A DNA stretch of 64,000 bases from Mycobacterium noviomagense (GTDB lineage Bacteria; Actinomycetota; Actinomycetes; Mycobacteriales; Mycobacteriaceae). The notes beneath the pieces were generated by a model that had not been told where the DNA came from, did no database searches, and worked only from the letters and a program-made list of their open reading frames with translations. The translations under genes and the position numbers were made by a program. Positions within the stretch are counted from its first letter, which is position 1. Each line of letters begins with the position of its first letter. This document shows, in pieces, positions 1 to 11,547 of this stretch. Location: assembly GCF_010731635.1 (NCBI RefSeq), contig NZ_AP022583.1, positions 4,278,001-4,342,000 of the forward strand, read 5' to 3'.

Positions 1-310
1 CGCCGGTGGGCGGCAGTTCAGGCGGCTGGCCGCTCCGCGAGAAAGCTGGATAGTCGTCCGGCTCATCCTCGTCAAGGTCGTCGGCGAAGTCGTGGTCGAC
101 GTCGTCGTCGGCGAAGTCGTCCAGGCCCTGATCGCCCGGGTGGCCGGCATAGCCCTGGTAGGACTCCTGCCGCGGGTAGCCGACAGCGGGGCCGCCTACG
201 TGGTGGCGGCCCGTGTCGTCGTCGTCATCCCAGCCCGGGTAGTCGTCCGGCAGGTCGTCGGACGGTTCAGCGGCGGAATCCTCGGGCTCGGGCATGCTGT
301 GCCTACCCAT
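1..310 (-). CDS. Rv1836c-like protein, N-terminal part (runs off window)
   Basis: The first 103 codons of a leftward gene, cut by the window edge. It begins MGRHSMPEPEDSAAEPSDD, close to the start of Mtb Rv1836c, which also lies just downstream of glcB. The visible part is very acidic and low-complexity, with runs of Asp (DDDDD, DDFADDDVD) and many Gly/Pro/Tyr, so it is probably a disordered cytoplasmic tail. In the Mtb family a single membrane helix and a von Willebrand/substrate-binding-like extracellular region follow, but those parts are outside this window. Function is unknown; identity rests on the N-terminus and synteny. Confidence 0.75.
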   Translation of the reverse strand, partial: MGRHSMPEPEDSAAEPSDDLPDDYPGWDDDDDTGRHHVGGPAVGYPRQESYQGYAGHPGDQGLDDFADDDVDHDFADDLDEDEPDDYPAFSRSGQPPELPPTG

Positions 311-404
311 GCCGGTGCCTGCACCCTTTCCGTGGACCAAGGGGTACTGCTGCCAATTCGGCGCCGAGTCTACTCATCGGTAGCGACTGCTTCCGCAGCG
401 GAAA

Positions 405-2609
405 TCACCCGCTCGCACGAGCTTTGAACTCGCGACGGCGCCGGTGCAGGATCGGCTCGGTGTAGCCGTTGGGCTGTTGGGTGCCGGACAAGATGAGGTC
501 CTGTGCGGCGAGGAACGCGACGCTGTCGTCGAAGTTGGGCGCCATCGGCCGGTAGTTCGGATCGCCGGCGTTCTGCTGGTCAACCATGGGGGCCATCCGT
601 TCCAGACCGGCCCGCACATCTTCGGCGGTGATCACGCCGTGGCGCAGCCAGTTGGCCAGCAACTGGCTGGAGATCCGCAGCGTCGCGCGGTCTTCCATCA
701 AGTCGATGTTGTGGATGTCGGGCACCTTCGACGAGCCGATGCCCTGGTCGATCCAGCGCACCACGTAGCCCAGGATCGACTGGCAGTTGTTGTCGACCTC
801 TTCGCGGATCTCGTCTTGCTCCCACGCCAGTTCCTTGGCCAGCGGGATGGTCAGCAGCTGGTCGATCGAGGCGCGTTTCTTGCCCTCCAGCTCTTTTTGC
901 ACCGCCACCACGTCCACCTGGTGGTAGTGCATCGCGTGCAGCGTCGCGGCGGTGGGTGAGGGCACCCAGGCGGTGCTGGCTCCGGCGCGGGGCTGGGCGA
1001 TCTTCTGCTCGACCATGTCGGCCATCAGCTCGGTCATCGTCCACATGCCCTTGCCGATCTGGGCGCGCCCGGCGAAACCGGCGGCCAGGCCGACGTCGAC
1101 GTTGTTGTCCTCGTAGGCCAAGATCCAGGGCTGGGTCTTCATGGAACCTTTGCGCACCATCGGGCCAACCTCCATCGAGGTGTGGATCTCGTCGCCGGTG
1201 CGGTCCAGGAAACCGGTGTTGATGAAGACGATCCGGTCGGCCGCGGCCAAGATGGCGGCCTTGAGGTTGACGGTGGTGCGCCGCTCCTCGTCCATGACGC
1301 CGACCTTGAGGGTGTTTTGCGGCAGTCCGAGCACGTCTTCGACGCGGCTGAACAGCTCGGTGGTGAACGCGACCTCGTCGGGGCCGTGCATCTTCGGCTT
1401 GACGATGTAGATCGAGCCGGTGCGGCTGTTGACCAGCGGGCCGTTGGCGTCGGAGGCCTTCAGCCCGTGAATGGCGCACAGACCCGTGAAGAGCGCGTCC
1501 TGGATGCCCTCGAACACCTCTTGTTCTTCGTTGCCATCGGCGCTGTAGACGATCGCGTCGTTGGTCATCAGGTGACCGACGTTGCGGACGAACAGCAGCG
1601 CGCGCCCCGGCACGGTGAACTCGCTGCCGTCGGGCGCGCTGTAGGTGCGGTCTTGGTTGAGGACCCGGGTGAATGTCTTGCCGTCCTTGTCCACCTCGGC
1701 GGACAGGTCACCCTTGTTCAGGCCGAGCCAGTTGCGGTAGGCGCGGGTCTTGTCGTCGGCGTCGACGGCGGCCACCGCGTCCTCGAAGTCCACGATCGTG
1801 GTGACCGCGGATTCGAGGACGACGTCCTTGACGCCGGCGCGGTCGGTCTTGCCGATCGGCGACTCCGGGTCGATCAGGATTTCAATGTGCAGGTCGTTGT
1901 TGACCAGCAGCACCGACCAGTCGGGAGAGCCGAGTTCGCCTGTGTAGCCGGCGAATTGGTCAGGGTCGGCCAGGCCCCGGTCGTCCTCGTCGCCCTCGAC
2001 GCTGACCAGCAGGCGCCCGTCGTCGACCTTGAAGCCGGTGGCGTCGGCCCAGGAGCCCGACGACAGCGGCACCGCCTCGTCGAGGAACTTGCGCGCATAC
2101 GCGATCACCTTGTCGCCGCGGACCTTGTTGTAGCCGGTGCCCTTTTCGGCGCCGTCGGTCTCGGGAATGACGTCGGTGCCGTAGAGCGCGTCATAGAGTG
2201 AGCCCCAGCGGGCGTTGGCGGCGTTGAGCGCAAACCGCGCGTTGGTGACCGGCACCACCAGCTGCGGCCCGGCCGTCGTGGTGATTTCGGGGTCGACGTT
2301 GGCGGTGGTGATGGTGAAGTCGTCGGGTTCGGGCAGCAGATAGCCGATGTCGGTGAGGAACTGACGGTAGGCCTCGGGGTCGTGGGGCTCGATGACACGA
2401 TGCCGGTGCCATTTGTCGATCTGGGCTTGCAGTTCGTCGCGGCGGTTGAGCAGCTCTTGGTTCTGCGGGGTCAGGTCGGTGACGACCTTGTCGACACCCG
2501 CCCAGAAGCTGTCCGGGTCGATATCGGTGCCCGGCAGTGCCTCGGTGTTGACGAAGTCGTAGAGCACCTTGGCGACGCGCAGGTTCCCCACCGGCACGCG
2601 ATCTGTCAT
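405..2609 (-). CDS. glcB: Malate synthase G
   Basis: Condenses glyoxylate with acetyl-CoA to malate, the second step of the glyoxylate shunt, needed for growth on fatty acids and acetate. The 734 residues span the whole malate synthase G family (Mtb GlcB is 741 aa). Visible are the TIM-barrel segment [10 protein letters not shown], the [13 protein letters not shown] strand, and the C-terminal motif [12 protein letters not shown], whose Asp near residue 640 is the family's catalytic base. The tail is shorter than in Mtb. The start, [19 protein letters not shown], matches the family N-terminus. It stands alone, about 95 bp before the Rv1836c-like gene, as in Mtb. Confidence 0.97.
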   Translation of the reverse strand: MTDRVPVGNLRVAKVLYDFVNTEALPGTDIDPDSFWAGVDKVVTDLTPQNQELLNRRDELQAQIDKWHRHRVIEPHDPEAYRQFLTDIGYLLPEPDDFTITTANVDPEITTTAGPQLVVPVTNARFALNAANARWGSLYDALYGTDVIPETDGAEKGTGYNKVRGDKVIAYARKFLDEAVPLSSGSWADATGFKVDDGRLLVSVEGDEDDRGLADPDQFAGYTGELGSPDWSVLLVNNDLHIEILIDPESPIGKTDRAGVKDVVLESAVTTIVDFEDAVAAVDADDKTRAYRNWLGLNKGDLSAEVDKDGKTFTRVLNQDRTYSAPDGSEFTVPGRALLFVRNVGHLMTNDAIVYSADGNEEQEVFEGIQDALFTGLCAIHGLKASDANGPLVNSRTGSIYIVKPKMHGPDEVAFTTELFSRVEDVLGLPQNTLKVGVMDEERRTTVNLKAAILAAADRIVFINTGFLDRTGDEIHTSMEVGPMVRKGSMKTQPWILAYEDNNVDVGLAAGFAGRAQIGKGMWTMTELMADMVEQKIAQPRAGASTAWVPSPTAATLHAMHYHQVDVVAVQKELEGKKRASIDQLLTIPLAKELAWEQDEIREEVDNNCQSILGYVVRWIDQGIGSSKVPDIHNIDLMEDRATLRISSQLLANWLRHGVITAEDVRAGLERMAPMVDQQNAGDPNYRPMAPNFDDSVAFLAAQDLILSGTQQPNGYTEPILHRRRREFKARASG

Positions 2610-2657
2610 CGTTCCTCCTCACTGGCAACTAGCCCAGCCTACCGGCCGGCAGCCTGA

Positions 2658-3554
2658 CTACCCGCAGTCGACGGCCCGCAACAGCAGGTCACACCGGGCC
2701 AACAGCGCCGCCCGCAGCGGCACGGCGCGCTGCGCGATCGCGCTCTGGCAACGCACGTACTCGGCACGGCCGGCGCCATGCTCAACCGCGATCGGCGAGT
2801 ACCCGTAGCCGCTGAGATCATACGGGCTGGCCCGCATGTCGACCTCGCGGGCGGTTGCGGCGAGTTGCAGGCAGTCAAGCAGCAGCTCGGAGTCGATCAG
2901 CGAGCCCAGCTTGTAGCACCACTTGTACAGATCCATCGCGGCGTGCAGGCACCCCGGCTGCTCGCTGGCCACCTGAGACGCGCGGCTGAGCTGGGCGGCG
3001 TTGCGGGGCCGCGCCGTGTCGGTGAAGAACCGGAACGCGTCAAAATGGGTGCAGCGCAACGGCATTGACTCAACCATCGCGTCGGTGGCCGCTGCCGACA
3101 GTCGCAGCGGGACTCGATCGTGGCGAACCGCGTCGCTGCGATACACCATGGCCCACTCGTGTAGGCCGAAGCAGTTGAGCTGGGCGGGCCGTTGCGCGGT
3201 GGCTCGCAGTAGCTCGGAGACGAAGCGCAGCATGTCCCGCCTGCTGCTCAGAAACGCCTGGCTGGCCGTGACACCGCCGTCGACGGCGGCGTATCCGCGC
3301 CGCCCGCCGTAGCGGCGCAGCGCCTCGCCTCCGGCGAGCACCACGCCGAAACCGGGATGCCAACATCGCAGTTGGCCGGGCCGCAGGTTGTAGTAGCTGA
3401 ACAAGAAATCCCACACCGGATGCGCCTCGCCGACCCGGCGGCGGTTGACGTGCGGGGCCAAGAATTCCTCGACCCGGCGGCGGTAGGCGTCGGCGCGCGG
3501 CCTCCACTGATCCGGGTCCAGCCGCACAGTTCGACGGTGCGGGTCTTCAGACAC
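2658..3554 (-). CDS. Conserved actinobacterial protein, unknown function
   Basis: A 298-aa soluble protein rich in Arg and Leu, with no signal peptide or membrane helix. Homologues are often labelled 3-methyladenine DNA glycosylase in databases, but I see no helix-hairpin-helix or other glycosylase motif, so I do not endorse that name. The GTG start at 3554 is preferred because it overlaps the stop of the upstream CNNM gene by 8 bases (GTGTCTGA), indicating translational coupling. The longer reading to 3611 would overlap that gene by about 65 bases and adds an unlikely Trp-rich leader. Conserved-looking segments include HPVWDFLFSYYNLRPGQL and HEWAMVYR. Confidence 0.7.
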   Translation of the reverse strand: MSEDPHRRTVRLDPDQWRPRADAYRRRVEEFLAPHVNRRRVGEAHPVWDFLFSYYNLRPGQLRCWHPGFGVVLAGGEALRRYGGRRGYAAVDGGVTASQAFLSSRRDMLRFVSELLRATAQRPAQLNCFGLHEWAMVYRSDAVRHDRVPLRLSAAATDAMVESMPLRCTHFDAFRFFTDTARPRNAAQLSRASQVASEQPGCLHAAMDLYKWCYKLGSLIDSELLLDCLQLAATAREVDMRASPYDLSGYGYSPIAVEHGAGRAEYVRCQSAIAQRAVPLRAALLARCDLLLRAVDCG

Positions 3555-4602
3555 GGTGCGTTCCGTCGCGCACGGTACCGACCAGGTCTTCCACCAAGTC
3601 CTCCAGCGCAACCATCGCTACCACTTCGGCATCGGAGGTTGCCAGCGCCAGATGGCTCTTACTGCGTCGCAACCGCGACAGCGCCTCGGCCAGCGGCAGC
3701 GACGCCGGCATTCGCGGCAGCGGGCGCACCGTGGCCAGATCGATCACCGCCTGCGGGTTTTCCGTAAGGCCCAGCGACAACACGTCTTTGATGTGCAGGT
3801 AGCCGATGAAAGTGCCACCGAGGTCGACCACCGGAAACCGGGAGTAGCCGGTTTCGGCCAGCGCCTGTTCGACCGCGCCGACCGTCGGACCGTGGCCCGC
3901 CGCAGCCACCCGCACCGCGCGAACATTCTGGATCGGAACCCCGACATCGGCGACCACGCGATTGCGGATCTGCAGCGCCCGCGTCAGCCGGGTGTGCTCT
4001 TCGTGATCCAACAGGCCTTCCGACACCGATTCGGCGATCATCTCGCTGAGCTCGACCGTGGAGACAGTGACGTCCAGCTCGTCTTTCGGCTGGGCCCGCA
4101 GCACCCGCAGCACCGCGTTGGCGCACCAGTTGTAGAACGCAATCAGCGGACGCACGGCCCGCACATAGACCAGGTACGGCGGAATCAGCAACATCGCCGC
4201 CTTCTCGGGCCCGGCAATCGCGATGTTCTTGGGCACCATCTCACCCAGCAGCACGTGCAGCGTCACCACAATCGCCAACGCGACCACGAAGGACACGGTG
4301 TGCAGCAGCGCGCCGGATATCCGCAGCAGCGCGAACGGTGCCTGCAGCAGATCGGCGACCGCGGGTTCGCCAATGCGGCCCAGCAGGATCGATGACACCG
4401 TGATGCCGAACTGTGCGCCGGCGAACATCAGCGGCAGCCGCTCGCCGGCCCGGATCACGGTGACCGCGCTTGCCCTGCCTTGCTCGGCGAGCGCTTCGAG
4501 CCGGTCGCGGCGCACGGAGATCAGCGAGAACTCGGCGCCCACGAAAAACGCGTTGGCGCCGACCAGAAGCAGGGTCAGCAGCACATCGAGAATGTCGCGC
4601 AT
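3547..4602 (-). CDS. CNNM/CorC-type membrane protein with CBS pair (Rv1841c-like)
   Basis: A 351-aa inner-membrane protein. The first ~180 residues form a DUF21/CNNM domain with several hydrophobic helices, beginning [20 protein letters not shown] and including GAEFSLISVRRDRLEAL, the family signature. A cytoplasmic CBS-domain pair follows, about residues 200-340 (GYSRFPVVDLGGTFIGYLHI). Family members are linked to magnesium/cobalt efflux or resistance. Its ATG overlaps the stop of the next upstream paralogue by one base (TGATG), so the two are one operon, as Rv1842c-Rv1841c are in Mtb. It lacks the C-terminal CorC_HlyC domain seen in its partner. The transport function is inferred from the family only. 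Confidence 0.85.
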   Translation of the reverse strand: MRDILDVLLTLLLVGANAFFVGAEFSLISVRRDRLEALAEQGRASAVTVIRAGERLPLMFAGAQFGITVSSILLGRIGEPAVADLLQAPFALLRISGALLHTVSFVVALAIVVTLHVLLGEMVPKNIAIAGPEKAAMLLIPPYLVYVRAVRPLIAFYNWCANAVLRVLRAQPKDELDVTVSTVELSEMIAESVSEGLLDHEEHTRLTRALQIRNRVVADVGVPIQNVRAVRVAAAGHGPTVGAVEQALAETGYSRFPVVDLGGTFIGYLHIKDVLSLGLTENPQAVIDLATVRPLPRMPASLPLAEALSRLRRSKSHLALATSDAEVVAMVALEDLVEDLVGTVRDGTHRV

Positions 4603-5966
4603 CAGCGGTCTCGCTCACCCTTGCCGTTGCGGCGGCCCAACTCGGTCAGCTCCAGCAGGTCGATGCGGCGGCCATCCATCCGGACCACTTTCGCCTGCCA
4701 TCGAATTGCATTGTGCGACGGGCCGTCCGGTTCGAATGCCGTCAGCTCGACCGTTTCGCCGGCTGCCGGTATGTGCCCGAGCTCATGGAGCACCAGCCCG
4801 CCGATCGTTTCGTACTGGCCCTCGGGTGCACGGTAGCCGGTCGCCGCGGCCACCTCGTCGATGCGCAACAGACCGGACACCCGCCAACCGTTACCCGCCG
4901 CGACCACATCCGGGGTGGCATCGTCGTGCTCGTCGCGGACGTCGCCGACGAGCTCCTCGATCAGATCCTCGACGGTGACTATCCCGGCCGTGCCGCCGTA
5001 CTCGTCGACGACGAGCGCGGCCTGCAGCCCATTGGCCCGGATCTGGGCCATCACCCCGTCGCCGTCCAGCGTCGAGGGCACCACCGCGACCGGCTGCGCC
5101 ACCGCTGCGACCCTGGTGTGCGCGCGGTCAGCAGGCGCCACCTCGAAGACCTGCTTGACATGCACGATGCCGACGGTCTGGTCGAGGTCGCCGTCGACGA
5201 CCGGAAAACGCGAGAACCCGCTCTCGGTGGCGGTGGCAACCAGGTCGGCGACCGTGTTGTCGGTCTGCAAAGCCACGATCTTCGAGCGCGGCGTCATCAG
5301 CTCCTCGGCGGTCAAGGTGCCGAACTGCAGCGACCGCCCCACCAGCGCCGCGGTCACCGGGTCCAGCGACCCGCTGCGCTCCGACGTGCGAACCAGCGAC
5401 ACCAACTCCTGCGGCGAGCGGGCCGAGCGCAACCGCTGGGCCGGTTCGACGCCCAGCTTGCGCAAAACCCAGTTCGCCGCGCCGTTGGTCAGCCGGATCG
5501 CGGGAGTGAACACCAGAGAAAATAGCAGCTGCAGGCCGGCGACCGCGCCCGCGGTCGGCAGCGGGCGCGCCACCGCCAGATACTTGGGCACCAGCTCGCC
5601 GAACACCATCGACAGCGAGGTGACGATCACCAAAGCGACAAACGCGATGATCGCGTCGGCGACCCGATCCGGTATGCCGAACGCATCCAGTGCCGGATGC
5701 GGCAGCCGGGCTACCAGCGGCTCGGTGAGGTAACCCGTGACCAGCGTGGTGATCGAGATACCCAGCTGCGCACCGGACAGTTGGAACGACAAGGTGCGGT
5801 GCGCGCGCTGCACGTAGTGGTCGCGACGCCCTCCGCCGCGCGCGTTGGCGTCGACGGTGCTGCGTTCCAGCGTGGTCAACGAGAACTCGGCCGCCACGAA
5901 GACTGCGGTGCCGGCGGTGAGCGCCACGATCGCCAGCAGGCTCAGCACGGTGATGACGACGCTCAT
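4602..5966 (-). CDS. CNNM/CorC-type membrane protein with CBS pair (Rv1842c-like)
   Basis: The 454-aa first member of the CNNM pair. An N-terminal DUF21 membrane domain (residues ~1-190, beginning [20 protein letters not shown]) is followed by two CBS motifs ([20 protein letters not shown] and [20 protein letters not shown]). The C-terminal ~85-residue segment fits a CorC_HlyC domain ([20 protein letters not shown]). Length matches Mtb Rv1842c. It is co-directional with guaB1, whose stop at 6025 is separated by only ~58 bp, so the run may share a transcript. A role in divalent cation homeostasis is inferred from the family. Confidence 0.85.
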   Translation of the reverse strand: MSVVITVLSLLAIVALTAGTAVFVAAEFSLTTLERSTVDANARGGGRRDHYVQRAHRTLSFQLSGAQLGISITTLVTGYLTEPLVARLPHPALDAFGIPDRVADAIIAFVALVIVTSLSMVFGELVPKYLAVARPLPTAGAVAGLQLLFSLVFTPAIRLTNGAANWVLRKLGVEPAQRLRSARSPQELVSLVRTSERSGSLDPVTAALVGRSLQFGTLTAEELMTPRSKIVALQTDNTVADLVATATESGFSRFPVVDGDLDQTVGIVHVKQVFEVAPADRAHTRVAAVAQPVAVVPSTLDGDGVMAQIRANGLQAALVVDEYGGTAGIVTVEDLIEELVGDVRDEHDDATPDVVAAGNGWRVSGLLRIDEVAAATGYRAPEGQYETIGGLVLHELGHIPAAGETVELTAFEPDGPSHNAIRWQAKVVRMDGRRIDLLELTELGRRNGKGERDR

Positions 5967-6024
5967 CGGCGGCTCGCGGGTTGCATGATGCGGTGCGGGA
6001 GACCGTCGCCGGTATGGTGTCTTT

Positions 6025-8915
<2,891 letters not shown>

Positions 8916-9027
8916 CTGTTTGCCTTTCAGGCTCGGGGCTTTCGTCAAGCCTTTCACCGAACACTGTGGCACAGCGGGATTCGGCTCTGGCGGAGGTATT
9001 CCTCAAGCCGTCAGGCTAGACGTCCTG

Positions 9028-9975
9028 CTAGGCGATGAACAGTCGCTGCAGCTCGATCAGCCACGGTATGGCCAGCGCTATTGTCGGCACCACCAACACC
9101 GCTGCTGCGGCGGCATACACAGCTGCAGCCAGCATGCGGCTATTGCCGCGCCCGGATAGCCGGCGCACGCGCACCAGCGTGCTGGGACCGCCGGCGGCCA
9201 GCGCCGCCGAGGGTGTCCGCCCGGACGCGCACGCCACCAGCGCCCGAGCCAGGGGAGCGCGGCCCGCAGCGCGCACCGCCGCGTCGTCGGCAAGCAGCTC
9301 GACCAGCAACTGCACCGCATCCAGCGCGCCCGCGCTGCGAACCAACCGGGGAAAGGCGGCGTGTACCGCGGTGAAGCCCTCGAGAACCAGGTCGTGCCGC
9401 GCCCGCAGGTGCGCCCGCTCGTGGCTGAGTATTGCCGACACCTCCGCGTCGCTGAGGGCGGCCAGCGTCCCTTCGCTGAGCACCACGCGGCTACGCACCC
9501 CGGGCAGGCAGTACGCCAGCGGCTGCGCCACACCCAGAATGCGCAGGTCGCGCGTCCGTGGGCCGTCCTGTGCGGGCGCCCCGGCACGAGCGCCGAGCAG
9601 ATCGACAAGCATTCGGTGGTGGGCACGGCGTCGTCGCGTGCCGATCGCGACTTTCAGCACCGCAATTGCCAGCCGTGCACCGACCAGCACAGTAAGCGCG
9701 AAGACCCCGACGTACAGCGCCCACAACGGCCAGCCCAATCGCCCGATATCGCCGACGATGCTCGCTGTCGGCCGCCCGTCGGGACCTGGCATCAGCAGCC
9801 GGCTGGCAATTGCGATGCCGGCGCTGAACGCCGAGAGCACCGCGGCGAGCGCAATGGCCTGCCACAGCACGACCGTGGCCCGCGGGGCCCGCAGCGGCCA
9901 TCTGGCGCGGGCCAACAGGGCCGGTACCGGGCCGACCAGCAGCGCCGCGAGAATGGTGAAGGCCAGCGCGGACAC
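9028..9975 (-). CDS. BlaR1-like M56 metallopeptidase, membrane-bound (Rv1845c-like)
   Basis: A 315-aa integral membrane protein with hydrophobic helices at residues ~1-25, 35-60, 80-110 and near the C-terminus (AAAVYAAAAAVLVVPTIALA). A cytoplasmic loop carries the zinc-protease motif HERAH (ILSHERAHLRARHD, near residue 190), typical of M56 peptidases. There is no C-terminal penicillin-binding sensor domain, so it is the short mycobacterial form. It lies 14 bp downstream of blaI. In Mtb, Rv1845c and BlaI (Rv1846c) form a regulatory pair in which the protease is thought to inactivate BlaI. The signal sensed here cannot be read from sequence. Confidence 0.87.
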   Translation of the reverse strand: MSALAFTILAALLVGPVPALLARARWPLRAPRATVVLWQAIALAAVLSAFSAGIAIASRLLMPGPDGRPTASIVGDIGRLGWPLWALYVGVFALTVLVGARLAIAVLKVAIGTRRRRAHHRMLVDLLGARAGAPAQDGPRTRDLRILGVAQPLAYCLPGVRSRVVLSEGTLAALSDAEVSAILSHERAHLRARHDLVLEGFTAVHAAFPRLVRSAGALDAVQLLVELLADDAAVRAAGRAPLARALVACASGRTPSAALAAGGPSTLVRVRRLSGRGNSRMLAAAVYAAAAAVLVVPTIALAIPWLIELQRLFIA

Positions 9976-9989
9976 GCTGCCAGTCTCCC

Positions 9990-10406
9990 TCAGCCCTCGG
10001 GGCCTGCGCTAGCAGGTGGGGTTTTGCGGTGGCCGGCCTCTAATTCGCCCAGCGCCCGCCGCAGCGCGTCGGCCTCGTCGGCGCCGACGCGTTCCACGAA
10101 GTGCACCAGCGCCGCCTGCCGGCTGCCCGAGTCCGCCGCCTGGTCGAGCGCGTCGACCATCAGTCCGGCGACCAGTTCGTCGCGGCTGTGCACCGGTGCG
10201 TAGCGGTGAGCGCGGTCGTCGCGGATTTGGGAGACCAAGTTCTTCTTGGCCAACCGTTGCAGCACTGTCATCACGGTGGTGTAGGCGAGGTCGCGCTGTG
10301 CCGATAACGCTTCGTGCACTTGGCGAACGGTTTGGGGCTCCGGCTCGGACCACAGGTGGTCCATCACCGCACGTTCGAGATCTCCCAGGCGCGTCAGCTT
10401 GGCCAT
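9990..10406 (-). CDS. blaI: BlaI/MecI-family transcriptional repressor
   Basis: A 138-aa winged-helix repressor, the same length as Mtb BlaI. It begins MAKLTRLGDLERAVMDHLWS; the start at 10406 sits 8 bases after AGGGAG, better than an upstream ATG at 10433. The DNA-binding helix region LAYTTVMTVLQRLAKKNLVS is the classic BlaI/MecI recognition segment, followed by a C-terminal dimerisation half. In Mtb BlaI represses blaC, its own operon and ATP synthase genes. It sits upstream of the BlaR-like protease, and an imperfect TAC..GTA inverted repeat lies ~45 bp upstream (10450-10466). Confidence 0.95.
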   Translation of the reverse strand: MAKLTRLGDLERAVMDHLWSEPEPQTVRQVHEALSAQRDLAYTTVMTVLQRLAKKNLVSQIRDDRAHRYAPVHSRDELVAGLMVDALDQAADSGSRQAALVHFVERVGADEADALRRALGELEAGHRKTPPASAGPEG

Positions 10407-10449
10407 TCGTTTCATCTCCCTAAAGCGACCCAATCAGCGTACTCCCGCT

Positions 10450-10466
10450 TACTACCGTCCGTCGTA
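10450..10466. promoter_or_regulatory. Candidate BlaI operator upstream of blaI
   Basis: A 17-bp imperfect inverted repeat, TACTAC-CGTCC-GTCGTA, lies 44-60 bp upstream of the blaI start. BlaI/MecI operators are TAC...GTA type inverted repeats, and BlaI is autoregulated in Mtb. The assignment is an inference from position and symmetry. Confidence 0.5.
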
Positions 10467-10582
10467 CCGAAATGGCCGCACGGTGACAACCGGTCGATCA
10501 ACTGAGCAGGTTGCGGGCCCTAGCGCTCGGTGATCGGTCTGCACCTGTGACAGCGCTCACACCGCTACCTCTGCGTAGCATA

Positions 10583-10601
10583 TTAGGTTAGCCTAACCTG
10601 A
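10583..10601. promoter_or_regulatory. IdeR box (iron-dependent repressor operator)
   Basis: The sequence TTAGGTTAGCCTAACCTGA matches the IdeR/DtxR consensus TTAGGTTAGGCTAACCTAA at 17 of 19 positions. It lies 20-38 bp upstream of the GTG start at 10622, the position expected for repression in iron-replete cells. Confidence 0.9.
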
Positions 10602-10621
10602 TCCGATGGGCGGGAGGTGTG

Positions 10622-11389
10622 GTGTCTGTTCTCAGCGACGACCCGCTGATCGCGGCTATGGCTATCGAGCGACCGCTGCCGCTGCACCAATCGAGTCGAC
10701 GGCTGCGCGAGCTATATCCAGCCAGCCCGCGCGTCTACGGCGTCGCAGTACTGGCCGACGTCTCGCGGCGCCGCTGGTGGCCACTGGCGTCGGCCCTGAC
10801 AACCAACCGCCTTCAAGTGATGTTCGACGATGCCGCCGCCGGAATGGACCGCCGGGCGGCGGCCCGGGACGTGGCGGCCACCCTGGTACATACGGTGATC
10901 GGACGGGTGGTGGCCCTGGTGGTCCTCGAGGCGCGGGCCTGGGATCCGGGCTTGGACAACCTCTGGGTGCACGTCGACGCCGAGGGTGCTATCGACTGGC
11001 TCGCGGTGGTCGACCCGATGCTGCGGGGTTTGCCCGAAGATCCCGAACTGCATGAGCCGGTGGTGCGGCTGCCGAGCGAAGCCGCGTTGGCAACCTGGGT
11101 CGCGCACCGCTGCCACCGCAGCCTTGCGCCGTTGTTCGCCGAATTGCGCGCGGTCAGCGGCGGGGCGATGCCGGTGGCGTCCATGTGGCAGCTGGTCGGA
11201 TCGGCGGTCGTCACGGCCGCGACGCAGGTGCCGCAACTGGCCGGTACCTGCGAGGTGGCCGGCATGCGGCGCGGTCAAGCCGTGCTGGAGGCGCTGGTCG
11301 ACTTCGGTCTGCCGGTGCGGGGTCCGCTGTTCCGGCACCGGCATACCAGCCGAAACCTTGCGAAATTAGGGCAGCCTTGCCTATGCTGA
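10622..11389 (+). CDS. Iron-regulated conserved protein, function not recognised
   Basis: A 255-aa soluble protein starting with GTG (VSVLSDDPLIAAMAIERPLP) four bases after GGGAGG; another in-frame GTG lies three bases upstream. A strong IdeR box directly upstream indicates derepression in low iron. Length and position suggest a ferric-siderophore reductase of the FhuF type, but the FhuF C-terminal 2Fe-2S cysteine motif (CC...CxxC) is absent; the C-terminus instead reads NLAKLGQPCLC. No signal peptide or membrane helix is seen. In Mtb there is no such gene between blaI and Rv1847. The last ~30 bases overlap the promoter of the putative MrsI RNA. Confidence 0.75.
   Translation: MSVLSDDPLIAAMAIERPLPLHQSSRRLRELYPASPRVYGVAVLADVSRRRWWPLASALTTNRLQVMFDDAAAGMDRRAAARDVAATLVHTVIGRVVALVVLEARAWDPGLDNLWVHVDAEGAIDWLAVVDPMLRGLPEDPELHEPVVRLPSEAALATWVAHRCHRSLAPLFAELRAVSGGAMPVASMWQLVGSAVVTAATQVPQLAGTCEVAGMRRGQAVLEALVDFGLPVRGPLFRHRHTSRNLAKLGQPCLC
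11366..11384. promoter_or_regulatory. Second IdeR-like box overlapping an sRNA promoter
   Basis: TTAGGGCAGCCTTGCCTAT fits the degenerate IdeR consensus TWAGGTWAGSCTWACCTWA at about 15 of 19 positions, with symmetric TAGG/CCTA ends. It overlaps a candidate promoter: -35 TTGCGA at 11358-11363, 18-bp spacer, -10 TATGCT at 11382-11387. Confidence 0.65.
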
Positions 11390-11393
11390 TTGC

Positions 11394-11490
11394 GTCGAGC
11401 GATGCAGTGACCGTGGCGGTGTCCTGAGGGCTGCAGTGACCCCCGGTCAACTCGATCGGCGAGCCCCGTGCCCGGTGCACGGGGCTCGCC
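11394..11490 (+). ncRNA. mrsI: Putative iron-sparing small RNA MrsI homologue
   Basis: A ~97-nt non-coding interval follows a promoter covered by an IdeR-like box and ends in a 12-bp GC-rich hairpin. It contains a small hairpin TGACC-CCC-GGTCA (11437-11449) with an unpaired C-rich loop and a 10-base direct repeat TGCAGTGACC (11403-11412 and 11432-11441). In Mtb the IdeR-regulated sRNA MrsI (ncRv11846), about 100 nt and repressing iron-using genes such as bfrA, lies at this spot next to Rv1846c (blaI). The identity is inferred from locus, iron box and architecture. The 5' end is estimated from the -10 position. A 14-codon ATG frame at 11383 would start within the promoter and is not believed to be a gene. 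Confidence 0.65.
11459..11489 (+). terminator. Strong hairpin terminator of the putative sRNA
   Basis: GCGAGCCCCGTG, a 7-base loop, then CACGGGGCTCGC: a perfect 12-bp stem. No long U-tract follows, which is common for mycobacterial terminators. Confidence 0.8.
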
Positions 11491-11547
11491 CGTGTTCAGG
11501 GCATCCGGGCACCGGTATCGGCGATCTCATGGTGTAGACACAAGGGC

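Noticed and set aside
1182..2201. Long open frame (339 codons) on the + strand opposite glcB
   Set aside because: Shadow of a GC-rich gene; no ribosome site, and the Val/Gly/Asp-biased composition is typical of antisense frames. Similar long antisense frames across the window were dropped for the same reason.
2658..3554. 3-methyladenine DNA glycosylase name
   Set aside because: No glycosylase motif is visible; the label is likely propagated database annotation.
11383..11427. 14-codon peptide MLIASSDAVTVAVS
   Set aside because: It begins inside the -10/IdeR box of the putative sRNA and has no Shine-Dalgarno, so it is unlikely to be translated.
11185..11427. Alternative C-terminus restoring an FhuF cysteine motif by frameshift
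   Set aside because: All three frames to 11427 were read; none gives CC...CxxC, so there is no evidence of a frameshifted FhuF.
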